A stretch of DNA of 31,497 nucleotides, from positions 1-31,497 of the forward strand of contig JAODNB010000290.1 of assembly GCA_025464795.1 (NCBI GenBank), given 5' to 3'. Position 1 is the first letter of the stretch. The number at the start of each line of letters is the position of its first letter. Made by a program: the position numbers and the translations under genes. Positions 6,670 through 15,344 of the stretch are shown here, piece after piece. The notes below the pieces were generated by a model that worked only from the letters and a program-made list of their open reading frames with translations, ran no database searches and was not told where the DNA came from. This DNA is from Frankiales bacterium (GTDB lineage Bacteria > Actinomycetota > Actinomycetes > Mycobacteriales > SCTD01).

Positions 6670-8885
6670 CGTCGCTCCTCGACGCCCCCTCGATCCTCGA
6701 CGCCGATGCGGAGGCCAAGGCCGCTCGTCGGCACGAGGCCCGTCAGACGCTCGGCGTCACGCCCGCGGACACGGGGGAGCAGCAGCCGCTCCGGCCGATC
6801 CTCAAGGAGTACAACCTCTCCCTCTACCCGATGGTCGCGCTGGGACTTCTCGCCGTCGTCGACACCTTCCAGGCGGAGGCGTTCACGATCCTGTCCCCGG
6901 AGATCAGCCGGTCCTTGGGCCTGTCGATCGGTGCGCTGGCCGCTGCGCGCACGCTCGCGTTCCTGGCGACCATCATGTCGCCGCTGCCGATGGCCGCGCT
7001 CTCGCAGAACCGTGGCCGTCGTGCCCTGCTCTGCATCTCCACCGGGCTCGCCTGGTCTGTCGTCACGCTGTTCACCGGGATCGTCACGAGCCTGCTCGCG
7101 CTCATCCTCGTGCTGGTCGTCGACGGCCTGTCGACGGGCAGCGTCGCCGCCCTGCACCCGCCCATGGTCGTCGACGCCTACCCGCCGCAGGCGCGCGTCC
7201 GGGTGCTGTCCGGGTACTTCTCGATCAAGACCCTCGCGGCCATCTTGTCCCCGCTGTCGGTCGGGCTGCTCTCTGGTCCGTTCAACCTGACGTGGCGCGG
7301 CTGCTTCCTCGGTCTCGGCGCGGTGTCGGTCCTGAGCACGCTGGCCTGCCTCGGACTGAAGGACCCCAAGGTCGGCCAGTTCGACACTGAGGCGCTGCGG
7401 GCGCAGGAGCACGAGGCCGTGACCGGCGAGCACGTCGCAGCTGAGGCCGATGACGTCGACCTCAAGTTCTTCGAGATCATCCGCCGTGTCCTGCTCGTCC
7501 CGACGGTGAAGCGCATCGCGGTCGGATACCTGGCTCTGGGTGTTCTGCTCATCCCCTTCCTGACGTACCTGTCGGACTTCCTCGAGGTGCGCTGGGACCT
7601 CAACCCGAGCGAGCGCAGCGTCTTCTTCGCCGGCACGGCGGCAGCGAGCGTGGTCGGCCTGATCGCGTTCGGCAAGCGGGGCGAGAAGCTCTTCCAGGAC
7701 GACCCGGCCAGGGTGCTGAACTTCTCAGGCCTGGCGCTGCTGCTGGCGGTGAGCTGCCTGACGCTGGGTGCTCTCATCCCGGTCTTCCCCCTGATGTGCC
7801 TCATGTTCGCCCTCGGCCAGGTCTTCATCGCGCTCCTGCTTCCGACCCTGACCGCTGGCCTGCTGTCGGTCGTCGATGCCCGCTACCGCCCGCACGCAGC
7901 GGCCGTCACCGGCATGTTCGCGGCTGCCGGGTCGATCGTCGGTGTCCTGCTGCTGGGCGGCTTCGACAAGCGGTACGGCGTCGACGTCGCCATCGCACTG
8001 CTGTTCATCCCCGGTGGGATCGCCGGCCTGATCGTGGCCAGCGCCGGCAAGCTCATCAACAAGGACCTCGACCGGATGATCGACTCGATCCTCGAGACCG
8101 AGGACATCCGGGTCATCAAGGAGCGCGGCGGCCACCTGCCGATGCTCGCCTGCAAGGGCATCGACTTCTCCTACGGCCAGCTTCAGGTCCTGTTCGACGT
8201 CGACTTCACGGTCGACGACGGCGAGATGGTCGCCCTGCTCGGCACCAACGGAGCCGGCAAGTCGACGCTGCTGAAGGTCATCTCCGGCATCGGGCTCCCG
8301 AGCAACGGCAGCGTCCGCTTCCGCGGTGAGGACATCTCCTACCTCGACGCCGAGCGCCGGGTGCCCCTGGGCATCACGCAGGTCCCCGGTGGCCGGGCCG
8401 TCTTCGGCACCATGGACGTCGTCGAGAACCTGCGGACCTTCGGCTACACGCTCGGCCGCGACAAGAAGCGCATCGACGCGATGATCGAGGAGTGCTTCGA
8501 GGCGTTCCCGCGGCTGTACGAGCGGCGCACCTCGCTCGCTGCCAACCTGTCCGGTGGCGAGCAGCAGATGGTCGGGCTGTCCAAGGCCCTGATCCTGCAG
8601 CCGCGCCTGCTGCTCATCGATGAGCTGTCGCTGGGGCTGGCGCCGGTCATCGTCGGTCAGCTGCTCGAGATGGTCCGCAAGATCAACGCCACCGGCACTG
8701 CCGTGGTGCTCGTCGAGCAGAGCGTCAACATCGCGCTCTCGCTGGTCAACCACGCCTACTTCATGGAGAAGGGCGAGATGAGGTTCGACGGGCCCGCTCA
8801 GGAGCTGCTCGAACGCGACGACCTGCTGCGCGCCGTGTTCCTCGAGGGCGCTTCGAAGGCCGACGACAAGGAAGGGGTCAAGTAG
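6666..8885 (+). CDS. MFS transporter fused to a LivF-type ABC ATPase
   Basis: This 739-residue protein joins two modules. Residues about 50-465 are a major facilitator-like membrane domain with about 12 hydrophobic segments and an RGRRA-type loop (residues 116-120) between the early helices. A soluble central loop of about 50 residues (232-282) is typical of MFS. Residues about 493-725 are an ABC ATPase of the LivF class: Walker A GTNGAGKST (526-534), signature LSGGEQQ (628-634), Walker B LLLIDELSLGLAP (D652, E653) and VEQS in place of the H-loop histidine, as LivF proteins commonly show. The ATPase should pair with the LivG domain of the next gene to form the heterodimeric motor. Its start overlaps the lipoprotein stop, and its stop abuts the next ATG. 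MFS-ABC fusion is unusual; a sequencing fusion is unlikely because the frame is continuous and domain boundaries are clean. Confidence 0.88.
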   Translation: MTSLLDAPSILDADAEAKAARRHEARQTLGVTPADTGEQQPLRPILKEYNLSLYPMVALGLLAVVDTFQAEAFTILSPEISRSLGLSIGALAAARTLAFLATIMSPLPMAALSQNRGRRALLCISTGLAWSVVTLFTGIVTSLLALILVLVVDGLSTGSVAALHPPMVVDAYPPQARVRVLSGYFSIKTLAAILSPLSVGLLSGPFNLTWRGCFLGLGAVSVLSTLACLGLKDPKVGQFDTEALRAQEHEAVTGEHVAAEADDVDLKFFEIIRRVLLVPTVKRIAVGYLALGVLLIPFLTYLSDFLEVRWDLNPSERSVFFAGTAAASVVGLIAFGKRGEKLFQDDPARVLNFSGLALLLAVSCLTLGALIPVFPLMCLMFALGQVFIALLLPTLTAGLLSVVDARYRPHAAAVTGMFAAAGSIVGVLLLGGFDKRYGVDVAIALLFIPGGIAGLIVASAGKLINKDLDRMIDSILETEDIRVIKERGGHLPMLACKGIDFSYGQLQVLFDVDFTVDDGEMVALLGTNGAGKSTLLKVISGIGLPSNGSVRFRGEDISYLDAERRVPLGITQVPGGRAVFGTMDVVENLRTFGYTLGRDKKRIDAMIEECFEAFPRLYERRTSLAANLSGGEQQMVGLSKALILQPRLLLIDELSLGLAPVIVGQLLEMVRKINATGTAVVLVEQSVNIALSLVNHAYFMEKGEMRFDGPAQELLERDDLLRAVFLEGASKADDKEGVK

Positions 8886-11800
8886 ATGGAGCTCCTTCTC
8901 CAGCGCCTCGGGACCTCGCTGAAGGCGACCCTCACGCCCAAGCTGCTCGTGCGCCTCGGCATCGGGCTCGCCGTGCTGATCGTGCTGTTCTACGTGGCCC
9001 TCCCGCAGCTCGGGACAGACCACACGCGGTCCAAGCACTGGGAGACACCCGGCCCGGTGCTCCTGCTCGGCCTGATCATCGGCATGACCTACGGGCTGCT
9101 GTCCGTCGGACTCGTGCTGATCTACCGCACCAACCGCATCATCAACTTCGCCCACGGCCAGGTCGGTGCCTTCGGCGCGGCCTTCTTCGGCATCGAGGTC
9201 GTGCGCTGGCACATGCCCTACTGGATCGCCTTCCTGCCGGCCCTCGCAGTGGCCGCCAGCGTCGGTGCGCTCGCCGAGGCCGCCGTCGTGCGCCGTCTGC
9301 GCAAGGCGCCGGCCATCATGTCGGTCGTCGCGACGCTCGGTGTCGGCCAGTTCCTGGTGCTGTTCGCCTTCGCGATCAACAGCCAGGCCGGCGCCGGCTC
9401 GATCTACCCGAAGCCGCCCCACACCGACCTCGGGTTCTTCCACTTCCTTCCCGAGTTCCGGATCGGCGCCCTGCTCGTCACCACCGCCTACTCCGCGATG
9501 CTCATCCTGTCGCCGTTCGTCGTGCTCGCCGTCGGTGCCTTCCTGAAGTTCAGCCGCTACGGGATGGGCATCCGGGCCTCTGCGGCCAACCCCGAGGCGG
9601 CCCGCATGTCGGGCATCTTCTCGAGCCGGATGAGCTCGCTCGCCTGGGGCATGGCAGGCGCGCTGGCTGCCTTCGCCGCCATCCTGAAGCAGCCCACCGA
9701 GGGCTTCGTGTCCGGCGACAGCTTCGGTCCTTCGCTGCTGCTGATCGCCCTGACCGGTGCGGTCCTCGCCCGTATGCAGTCGCTGCCCCTGGCGCTGTTC
9801 GCGGGCATCGCGATCGGCATCATCGAGCAGCTGCTGCTGTGGAACTACGCGCAGTCCGGGCTCGTGCAGCTGGTGCTGTTCTTCATCATCCTCACGGCGC
9901 TTCTGGTGCAGAAGAACCGGGTGGGTCGCTCCGAGGAAAAGGGGTCATGGGCCTCGGTGCAGGCCGCGCGTCCGCTGCCGCTGGCCATCCGCAAGCTCCC
10001 GTCGGTGCGCGCTCTCGGCCCGGTCGTCAGCCTCAGCATCCTGGCGTTCTTCATCTGGCTGCCGCAGCACATCACGAACGCGAAGGCCGTCTCGGTGACG
10101 GGTGCCTTCGGGTTCATCATCATCGGCCTGTCGGTCGGCATCGTGACAGGCCTGGGCGGGCAGCTGTCCCTCGGCCAGTTCGCCATCGGCGCCGTCGGGG
10201 CGTACGTCTCCTTCGAGGTCTCCCGTCGCACCGGCAACTTCTTCGAGTCGTTCCTGTACGCAGGACTCGCCTCGGCGCTGATCTCCGTGTTGATCGGCAT
10301 CCCGGCCCTGCGCGTCAAGGGCCTGCTGCTGACGGTGACCACGCTGTCGTTCGCTCTCGTCGTGCCCGCGTACCTGCTCCAGCAGGACTGGCTGCTCGGC
10401 TCCGGCCAGGACCCGGGTCGTCCGATCCTCAACGGGCACGCGTTCGAGTCGGGCCGTGACTACTACTACATCGGCATCGCGACCCTTTTCCTCGCCCTGC
10501 TCATCGCCCGCAACGTCCGCAACGGCGGCCTCGGTCGCCGTCTCACCGCCGTCCGGGACAACGAGGACGCGGCGCGTGCCTTCACGGTGCCGGCCTCGAT
10601 GGTGAAGCTGCAGGGCTTCGCGCTCGCCGGCTTCATCGCAGGCATCGGCGGCGCGATGTACGGGCACTCGCTGTCACTGATCGGGGCCACGAGCTTCCCG
10701 ACCCGCGCCAGCATCGACGTCGTCGTGATGGCTGTGATCGGCGGGATCGGCCTGCTGTACGGGCCGTTCCTCGGCGCCATCCTGGTGCAGGGCGTGCCGC
10801 TCGTGTTCACGTTCGGAGCGGCGGGCCTCGCGGGGACGGCCCTCGGCCAGCTGCTGATCATCATGTACCTGCCTGGTGGGTTGGGCTCGCTCGTCGCCCC
10901 GGTCCGCGACCGCATCGCCAACGCCCTCGCTCGACGTGCTGGCCTCGACGTCGACGCGATCTACGCCGCCGAACGCGGCTTCAACGAGAGCGGCACCGGT
11001 TCGGGCGTGAAGCCCGCGCTCGTCGTCCCGAAGCAGCGTCGCAACGCCGCCTCAGGTGCCCTGCTCGAGGCCAAGGGCATCCGCAAGTCCTTCGGCGGCG
11101 TCCGCGCCGTCCGCGGCGTGAGCTTCGAGGTCCGTCCCGGCGAGACCCTCGGCCTCATCGGTCCGAACGGCGCCGGCAAGACCACCACGTTCGAGCTGCT
11201 CGCGGGCTTCACCAAGCTCGACGAGGGCGCCGTGACCTACGGCGGTCGTGACGTCAGCGCGATGGGTCCGGAGGGGCGCGGCCGCCTCGGCCTCATCCGC
11301 TCCTTCCAGGACGCGGCGCTGTTCCCGACCCTCACCGTGCTCGAGTGCGTGCAGCTGTCCCTCGAGCGCGTGCACCCGACCCGCCTGATCCCGGCCCTGC
11401 TCGGGCTCAAGGGCGCGGAGAAGAAGAAGCTGGAGCAGGCCGAGGCGCTCGTCGCGTGGATGGGGTTGGAGCGCTACCGCTCCAGCCAGATCCAGGAGCT
11501 CTCGACCGGCACCCGTCGCATCACCGAGATCGCCTGCCTCGTGGCGCTCGAGCCGCAGCTGCTCCTGCTCGACGAGCCGTCCTCCGGTGTCGCGCAGAAG
11601 GAGACCGAGGCCCTCGGTGCCCTGCTGGTGCGCCTCAAGGCCGAGCTCGGCCTGACGCTCATCATCATCGAGCACGACATCCCCCTGATCATGGGGATCT
11701 CGGACCGGATCGTCTGCATGGCGGACGGTGAGGTCATCGCTCAAGGGACCCCGGAGCACGTCCGCAACGACCCGGCTGTCGTCGAGGCCTACCTCGGCGG

Positions 11801-12104
11801 AAGCATCACGGCTATCGAGCGGTCTGCCGGCGCGAACGCGGCCGCCGCTGCCCCGCCACGGCCCCCGGCCATCCCTCCGACCATCCCCCCGAGTGGCGGT
11901 GGTGGCACGGCGGTGCTCGAGCGCCCGCCCCTCACCGAGGTCATCCCCGGCCTCGGTGTCGTCCGCGAAGCGGCCCTGCTCGACGCGTTCGGCTCGATCG
12001 AAGGGGTCCAGCACGCGCACGTCGACGAGCTCAAGTCGGTACGCGGCATCGGCCCTAGTCTTGCTGCTCGGATCCACACGACCCTGTCCGGGAGGACCTC
12101 GTGA
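8886..12104 (+). CDS. LivH-LivM-LivG fused branched-chain-type ABC transporter with C-terminal (HhH)2 domain
   Basis: A single 1072-residue polypeptide carries four modules. Residues about 55-340 form a LivH-type permease (NRIINFAHGQVGAFGA). Residues about 375-670 form a LivM-type permease (GLGGQLSLGQFAIGAVGAY). Residues about 725-975 form a LivG-type ATPase, with Walker A GPNGAGKT (759-766), signature LSTGTRRITEIA (872-883), Walker B D896/E897 and H-loop H930. A Pro/Ala/Gly-rich linker (about 985-1010) leads to a helix-hairpin-helix pair (1018-1068) with IPGLG and VRGIG hairpins. The signature has STG where LivG usually has a YGQ- or YGD-like triplet. The ATG directly follows the previous stop, with GGAAGGGG upstream. 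It should form the translocation channel with the LivF domain of the preceding protein. Substrate is unknown; related systems import branched-chain amino acids, amides or urea. Confidence 0.9.
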   Translation: MELLLQRLGTSLKATLTPKLLVRLGIGLAVLIVLFYVALPQLGTDHTRSKHWETPGPVLLLGLIIGMTYGLLSVGLVLIYRTNRIINFAHGQVGAFGAAFFGIEVVRWHMPYWIAFLPALAVAASVGALAEAAVVRRLRKAPAIMSVVATLGVGQFLVLFAFAINSQAGAGSIYPKPPHTDLGFFHFLPEFRIGALLVTTAYSAMLILSPFVVLAVGAFLKFSRYGMGIRASAANPEAARMSGIFSSRMSSLAWGMAGALAAFAAILKQPTEGFVSGDSFGPSLLLIALTGAVLARMQSLPLALFAGIAIGIIEQLLLWNYAQSGLVQLVLFFIILTALLVQKNRVGRSEEKGSWASVQAARPLPLAIRKLPSVRALGPVVSLSILAFFIWLPQHITNAKAVSVTGAFGFIIIGLSVGIVTGLGGQLSLGQFAIGAVGAYVSFEVSRRTGNFFESFLYAGLASALISVLIGIPALRVKGLLLTVTTLSFALVVPAYLLQQDWLLGSGQDPGRPILNGHAFESGRDYYYIGIATLFLALLIARNVRNGGLGRRLTAVRDNEDAARAFTVPASMVKLQGFALAGFIAGIGGAMYGHSLSLIGATSFPTRASIDVVVMAVIGGIGLLYGPFLGAILVQGVPLVFTFGAAGLAGTALGQLLIIMYLPGGLGSLVAPVRDRIANALARRAGLDVDAIYAAERGFNESGTGSGVKPALVVPKQRRNAASGALLEAKGIRKSFGGVRAVRGVSFEVRPGETLGLIGPNGAGKTTTFELLAGFTKLDEGAVTYGGRDVSAMGPEGRGRLGLIRSFQDAALFPTLTVLECVQLSLERVHPTRLIPALLGLKGAEKKKLEQAEALVAWMGLERYRSSQIQELSTGTRRITEIACLVALEPQLLLLDEPSSGVAQKETEALGALLVRLKAELGLTLIIIEHDIPLIMGISDRIVCMADGEVIAQGTPEHVRNDPAVVEAYLGGSITAIERSAGANAAAAAPPRPPAIPPTIPPSGGGGTAVLERPPLTEVIPGLGVVREAALLDAFGSIEGVQHAHVDELKSVRGIGPSLAARIHTTLSGRTS

Positions 12105-12523
12105 CGCAGATCGTTCTCGAAACCCTGGAGCCCGTCGACGTCGTCGAGTCCGGTTCCGGGACTGACGCAGTCGACTCCGGCCCCTCGCGCTCCTCCCGGC
12201 TGAGCGACAGCGTGGGGAAGCGGATCACCGCGGTCCGCAACATCCCGAACATCGGCACCTACGTGGGGGTGCTGCTGATCGCCGCCGGCGCCGTTCTCAT
12301 CGCCGTTGCCTGGGGCAAGGTGGCCGGCCTGACGAACGTGGGACTGCAGATGCCCTACGTCGTGTCCGCCGGGTTCACCGGGCTCGGCCTGATCGCGTCC
12401 GGCCTCACAGTGGTGAACGTCAGCGCCAAGCTCAACGACTCGCGTGAGCGCAGCCGTCAGGTCGCAGAGCTCCACGGCCTGCTCGCTGAGCTGCGCCGGG
12501 TCGTCGAGGAGGACCCGCGATGA
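12101..12523 (+). CDS. Small two-helix membrane protein of the transporter operon (paralogue A)
   Basis: This is a 140-residue protein of unknown function starting at a GTG that forms GTGA with the preceding stop. A polar, Ser/Asp/Val-rich N-terminus (1-50) is followed by two hydrophobic helices at about 52-74 and 80-104. A charged, probably coiled-coil C-terminus follows (about 105-140, DSRERSRQVAELHGLLAEL). The segment from the first helix to the end aligns by eye with the next gene product: both have a W-G-K or W-K motif, V-G-L-Q-x-P before the second helix, and a heptad-like tail. The even number of helices places both ends on the same side, most likely the cytoplasm. It may be an accessory subunit or assembly factor for the fused transporter. 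Confidence 0.75.
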   Translation: MTQIVLETLEPVDVVESGSGTDAVDSGPSRSSRLSDSVGKRITAVRNIPNIGTYVGVLLIAAGAVLIAVAWGKVAGLTNVGLQMPYVVSAGFTGLGLIASGLTVVNVSAKLNDSRERSRQVAELHGLLAELRRVVEEDPR

Positions 12524-12849
12524 AGCGTCCGTCGTACTCGAAGCCGGGATTCCTCGAGGACCCGGCCGCCTCGAGCCTGCTGCTGTTCTCGGCCGTCGTC
12601 CTGGCCGGTTTCGTGGCGATCGGAGTCGGGTGGAAGGTCGCCGCTCGGACCCTGTTCGTGGGCTTGCAGACCCCGGCGCTCGTCAGCGGCGGCATGGGCG
12701 GCATCGCGCTGGTGCTGCTGGGATCCGCCCTGTTCAGCATCCAGGCCAGCCGGCGTCTCGCCGCGCTGGAGCGTGCGGAGACCGAAGGCGTGCTGGACGA
12801 GGCCGCCGCCCTGGTCGAGGCCGTCAAGGCGAAGCGAGGACTGCGATGA
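12520..12849 (+). CDS. Small two-helix membrane protein of the transporter operon (paralogue B)
   Basis: This 109-residue protein begins at an ATG overlapping the previous stop (ATGA). Hydrophobic helices lie at about 19-41 and 54-74, and a helical, charged tail (SRRLAALERAETEGVLDEAA) follows at about 75-105. It resembles the preceding protein from the first helix onwards, including the shared VGLQ-x-P motif between helices, so the pair looks like a tandem duplication. It lacks paralogue A's long polar N-terminus. A heterodimer of the two is a reasonable guess. No known family was recognised. Confidence 0.75.
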   Translation: MKRPSYSKPGFLEDPAASSLLLFSAVVLAGFVAIGVGWKVAARTLFVGLQTPALVSGGMGGIALVLLGSALFSIQASRRLAALERAETEGVLDEAAALVEAVKAKRGLR

Positions 12850-13871
12850 ACCGCCGCGTGCTGCAGGCCGTCACGGCCACGTTCGTCGCCGGAGCGACCG
12901 CCTTCGGGTTCGCCCCGCTGGCGTACGGCTCCTCCGACATCACGATCACGCCGAGCACTGAGGCCTGGTACCAGCCGAACCCCACGTGCCTCACCCCTGC
13001 CGGTTGCGTCACGACGGGATCGCTCCCGGCAGCCCCGCCGGCCGGCGTCCCGTCGCCGCCCGCGGCCAATCCCTTCCCCACGGGCACCCTGCACGTCGGT
13101 GTCAGCGCTGGGACGGAGACGGCCCGCACCTACCTGCGGATGCCGTTCGAGCAGCTCGACGGCAAGTCCGTGACCGCAGCCAACCTCGAGGTCCCTCTCG
13201 ACGTGGCTCCCCAGGACGGCAGTACGGCGCCCGACACCGCAAAGGTCGCGATCTGCGAGACCAGCTCCTCGAACATCGCGGCCAGCGAGGGCACCATCGA
13301 CACGCCACCGCCCAGCGACTGCCAGGTGTCGGTCCCGATGACGTACGTCGCGACTCCCCAGCCGCACCTGCAGGCGAACCTCGGCCCGATGGCCACGGAC
13401 CTGCCGGGCATCACCGGCCTGGTCCTGCTTCCCGATGCCAGCAAGATCACCCGGAGCGACACCTGGCGCGTGGTGTTCTCGGCACACACCCGGACCGACG
13501 CTGCGAAGACCGCTCCCGCCAAGCTCACGGTGACCTACGAGGACGGCAGCAGCAACACCAGCGACCTGGGCTCGGACCCCTTCACCGCACCAGTCGACAC
13601 CCCCGCGGTCGCCCAGCCGGGCACGGGCATCGTCTCCGACCCGGGTACGGGTTTCGCCGCGGTGCCGCAGGTCCAGGCGCCCGCGACGACGGCCGTGCCA
13701 CCAGCTGTCAGCACGCCTGACACCGGGGTGCAGCAGCCTGTGAGCCAGCCTCAGCTCGTCACCGTCGGATACGCCTACCCAGCGGTGTGGCTGCTTCCCC
13801 TTGGCTTCCTCATCCTCATCCCGCTGACAGTCCGAGCGCTGACGAAGGACCTCGGCGGCACCGCGAGCTGA
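12846..13871 (+). CDS. Secreted, C-terminally membrane-anchored protein with a DNRLRE-like domain
   Basis: The 341-residue protein starts at ATG 12846, which overlaps the previous stop by 4 bp. Residues 1 to about 28 form a Sec signal peptide (NRR, hydrophobic core, PLAYG before SSD). A beta-rich region at about 85-235 contains TARTYLRMPFEQLDGKSVTAANLEV, which resembles the start of DNRLRE domains found in surface proteins. A Pro/Thr/Val-rich spacer (about 240-300) leads to a single membrane helix at about 313-332 (WLLPLGFLILIPLTV) and a short RALTKDL tail. The protein thus displays its domain outside the membrane. As last gene of the operon it may act as an extracytoplasmic receptor or wall tether for the transporter; this is inference. 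Two cysteine pairs are present in the exported part. Confidence 0.75.
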   Translation: MNRRVLQAVTATFVAGATAFGFAPLAYGSSDITITPSTEAWYQPNPTCLTPAGCVTTGSLPAAPPAGVPSPPAANPFPTGTLHVGVSAGTETARTYLRMPFEQLDGKSVTAANLEVPLDVAPQDGSTAPDTAKVAICETSSSNIAASEGTIDTPPPSDCQVSVPMTYVATPQPHLQANLGPMATDLPGITGLVLLPDASKITRSDTWRVVFSAHTRTDAAKTAPAKLTVTYEDGSSNTSDLGSDPFTAPVDTPAVAQPGTGIVSDPGTGFAAVPQVQAPATTAVPPAVSTPDTGVQQPVSQPQLVTVGYAYPAVWLLPLGFLILIPLTVRALTKDLGGTAS

Positions 13872-13874
13872 CCC

Positions 13875-15344
13875 CTACTTCGGCTCGCCGCGGACAGGCC
13901 GGCCGGGGAAGGCGTCGGGCACGATCTCGCCGTCCTTGACGACTGCGGTACCGCTGACGAGCAGGTGCCGCACGCCGAGAGCGGGGACGGTGCCGTCGAA
14001 GTAGCTCGCGCGGTCCGTCAGGGTCGCAGGGTCGAGCACGACGACGTCGGCATCGGCACCCGTGCCGAGGTGGCCCTTCGCCGCCCTCGCAGGCGCGACC
14101 TGGTCGAGGGTCCGCGCCGGTAGCCACGAGCAGCGACGGAACGCCTCCGCCCAGGACCAGCTGGCGCTCTCCCGCACCATCATCCGGATCGCCTTGGTGA
14201 AGGTCCCCGCTGTGCGTGGGTGCGTCGCACCGCCAGCTGGCAGCGGCCACTGCCGGCTGTCCATGGCGCCGTCCGCGGAGAAGACCGGCATGGCATCGCT
14301 CGCGACGATCGCGTCGGGGAAGGCGAGCGCTCTTTCCAGGTAGGCGACGTCGGCCGGCTTGCTCTCGTCGAGGAACTCGACGATGCAGGTCATCGCAGGG
14401 GTGGTCGCGCGCACTTCGCGGAGCCGCGCCACGTCCGCGATGCGCTCGCCCGAGGGCAGCAGCACCAAGCTCGACGGGGTGAGCCCCCAGGCGTCCAGCC
14501 GCTCGGGGGCGAGGAAGAAGGCGCCGATGCTGGTGCTCCCGGCACCGTACGGGTAAGCCTCGACGGTCACCCGGGAGCCCTCAGCGGTCGCCTGGGCCAG
14601 GGTCTCGAGGACGCGGTCGACGTGCCGGCGTGAGGTGCTGTTCACGTGGCAGTGGTGCATGTGGGCGCCTGTCTCGGCGGCCAGTACGCAGATCTCGGAC
14701 GAGCCGTCGATCGGGGTGCTCGGGTCGGACTCGACGAGCTCGCGCACGTGCGTGAACGTCGGAGCGCCGGCCTCGGCGGCGAGCCTGGCGACAGCGAGCA
14801 TCTCCTTGGGGTCGGACTGGGGGGCGTAGCCGATCGCGATGCCGATCCCGAGCGCGCCCTGCTCGAGCTCGCCGCGCAGCAGACCGATCCACTGGTCCAG
14901 CTCGCGAGCCGTGGAGCTGCGCTGCCACTCCGGGAGGCCGAGCAGCTGCAGGCAGCCGCTGATGGACGCGTCGGGAACAGCCCCGGTGAGCACCTGGCCG
15001 CGCGCCTCGGACCAGGAGGCCGAGAACCCGTAGTGCAGCGGCCGCCCAGCGGCGGCGGCGTCCGCGTACGCCTTGGCGACGGGCATGAGCCCGACCTCCA
15101 GCTCCAGCACGCTGGTCACTCCGTCGAGGGCCTGCAGCCGGTGCCCGGCGATGCTGTGCACGTGGCTGTGCAGGTCGATGAAGCCCGGGCCCACGATCAG
15201 GCCCTGGGCTTGGATGACGGTGTCGGCCTCGAGCTCGGGACCGATGTCGGCGACCTTGCCGTCGCGCAGCAGCAGGTCTGTCACCCGGTCGAGGCCGGTG
15301 CCCGGGTCGAGGACCCGACCGCCCTTGATCACGGTCGTGCTCAC
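13875..15344 (-). CDS. Amidohydrolase of the N-acyl-D-amino-acid deacylase type
   Basis: This 489-residue metal-dependent hydrolase of the amidohydrolase superfamily would cleave an N-acyl or similar amide. The N-terminal small beta-domain (1-50) leads into VGPGFIDLHSHVH with metal ligands H59 and H61. Further candidate ligands are H199 (FTHVREL), H231/H233 (MHHCHVNS) and D350 (ASDAMPVF). The C-terminal beta strands (HLGTGADADVVVLDP) complete the fold. Classical D-aminoacylases have a metal-bridging cysteine after the first barrel strand; here that stretch reads VLELEVG, so a glutamate may replace it. The GTG start overlaps the peptidase stop by 4 bp. Substrate is uncertain: D-aminoacylase, dipeptidase or carbamoylase-like activity are all possible. 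The gene ends 3 bp from the convergent transporter operon. Confidence 0.82.
   Translation of the reverse strand: MSTTVIKGGRVLDPGTGLDRVTDLLLRDGKVADIGPELEADTVIQAQGLIVGPGFIDLHSHVHSIAGHRLQALDGVTSVLELEVGLMPVAKAYADAAAAGRPLHYGFSASWSEARGQVLTGAVPDASISGCLQLLGLPEWQRSSTARELDQWIGLLRGELEQGALGIGIAIGYAPQSDPKEMLAVARLAAEAGAPTFTHVRELVESDPSTPIDGSSEICVLAAETGAHMHHCHVNSTSRRHVDRVLETLAQATAEGSRVTVEAYPYGAGSTSIGAFFLAPERLDAWGLTPSSLVLLPSGERIADVARLREVRATTPAMTCIVEFLDESKPADVAYLERALAFPDAIVASDAMPVFSADGAMDSRQWPLPAGGATHPRTAGTFTKAIRMMVRESASWSWAEAFRRCSWLPARTLDQVAPARAAKGHLGTGADADVVVLDPATLTDRASYFDGTVPALGVRHLLVSGTAVVKDGEIVPDAFPGRPVRGEPK

Noticed and set aside
7725..9443. A minus-strand open frame of 572 codons
   Set aside because: It is the antisense shadow of the ATPase part of the MFS-LivF fusion and the start of the LivH domain, with no recognisable motif.
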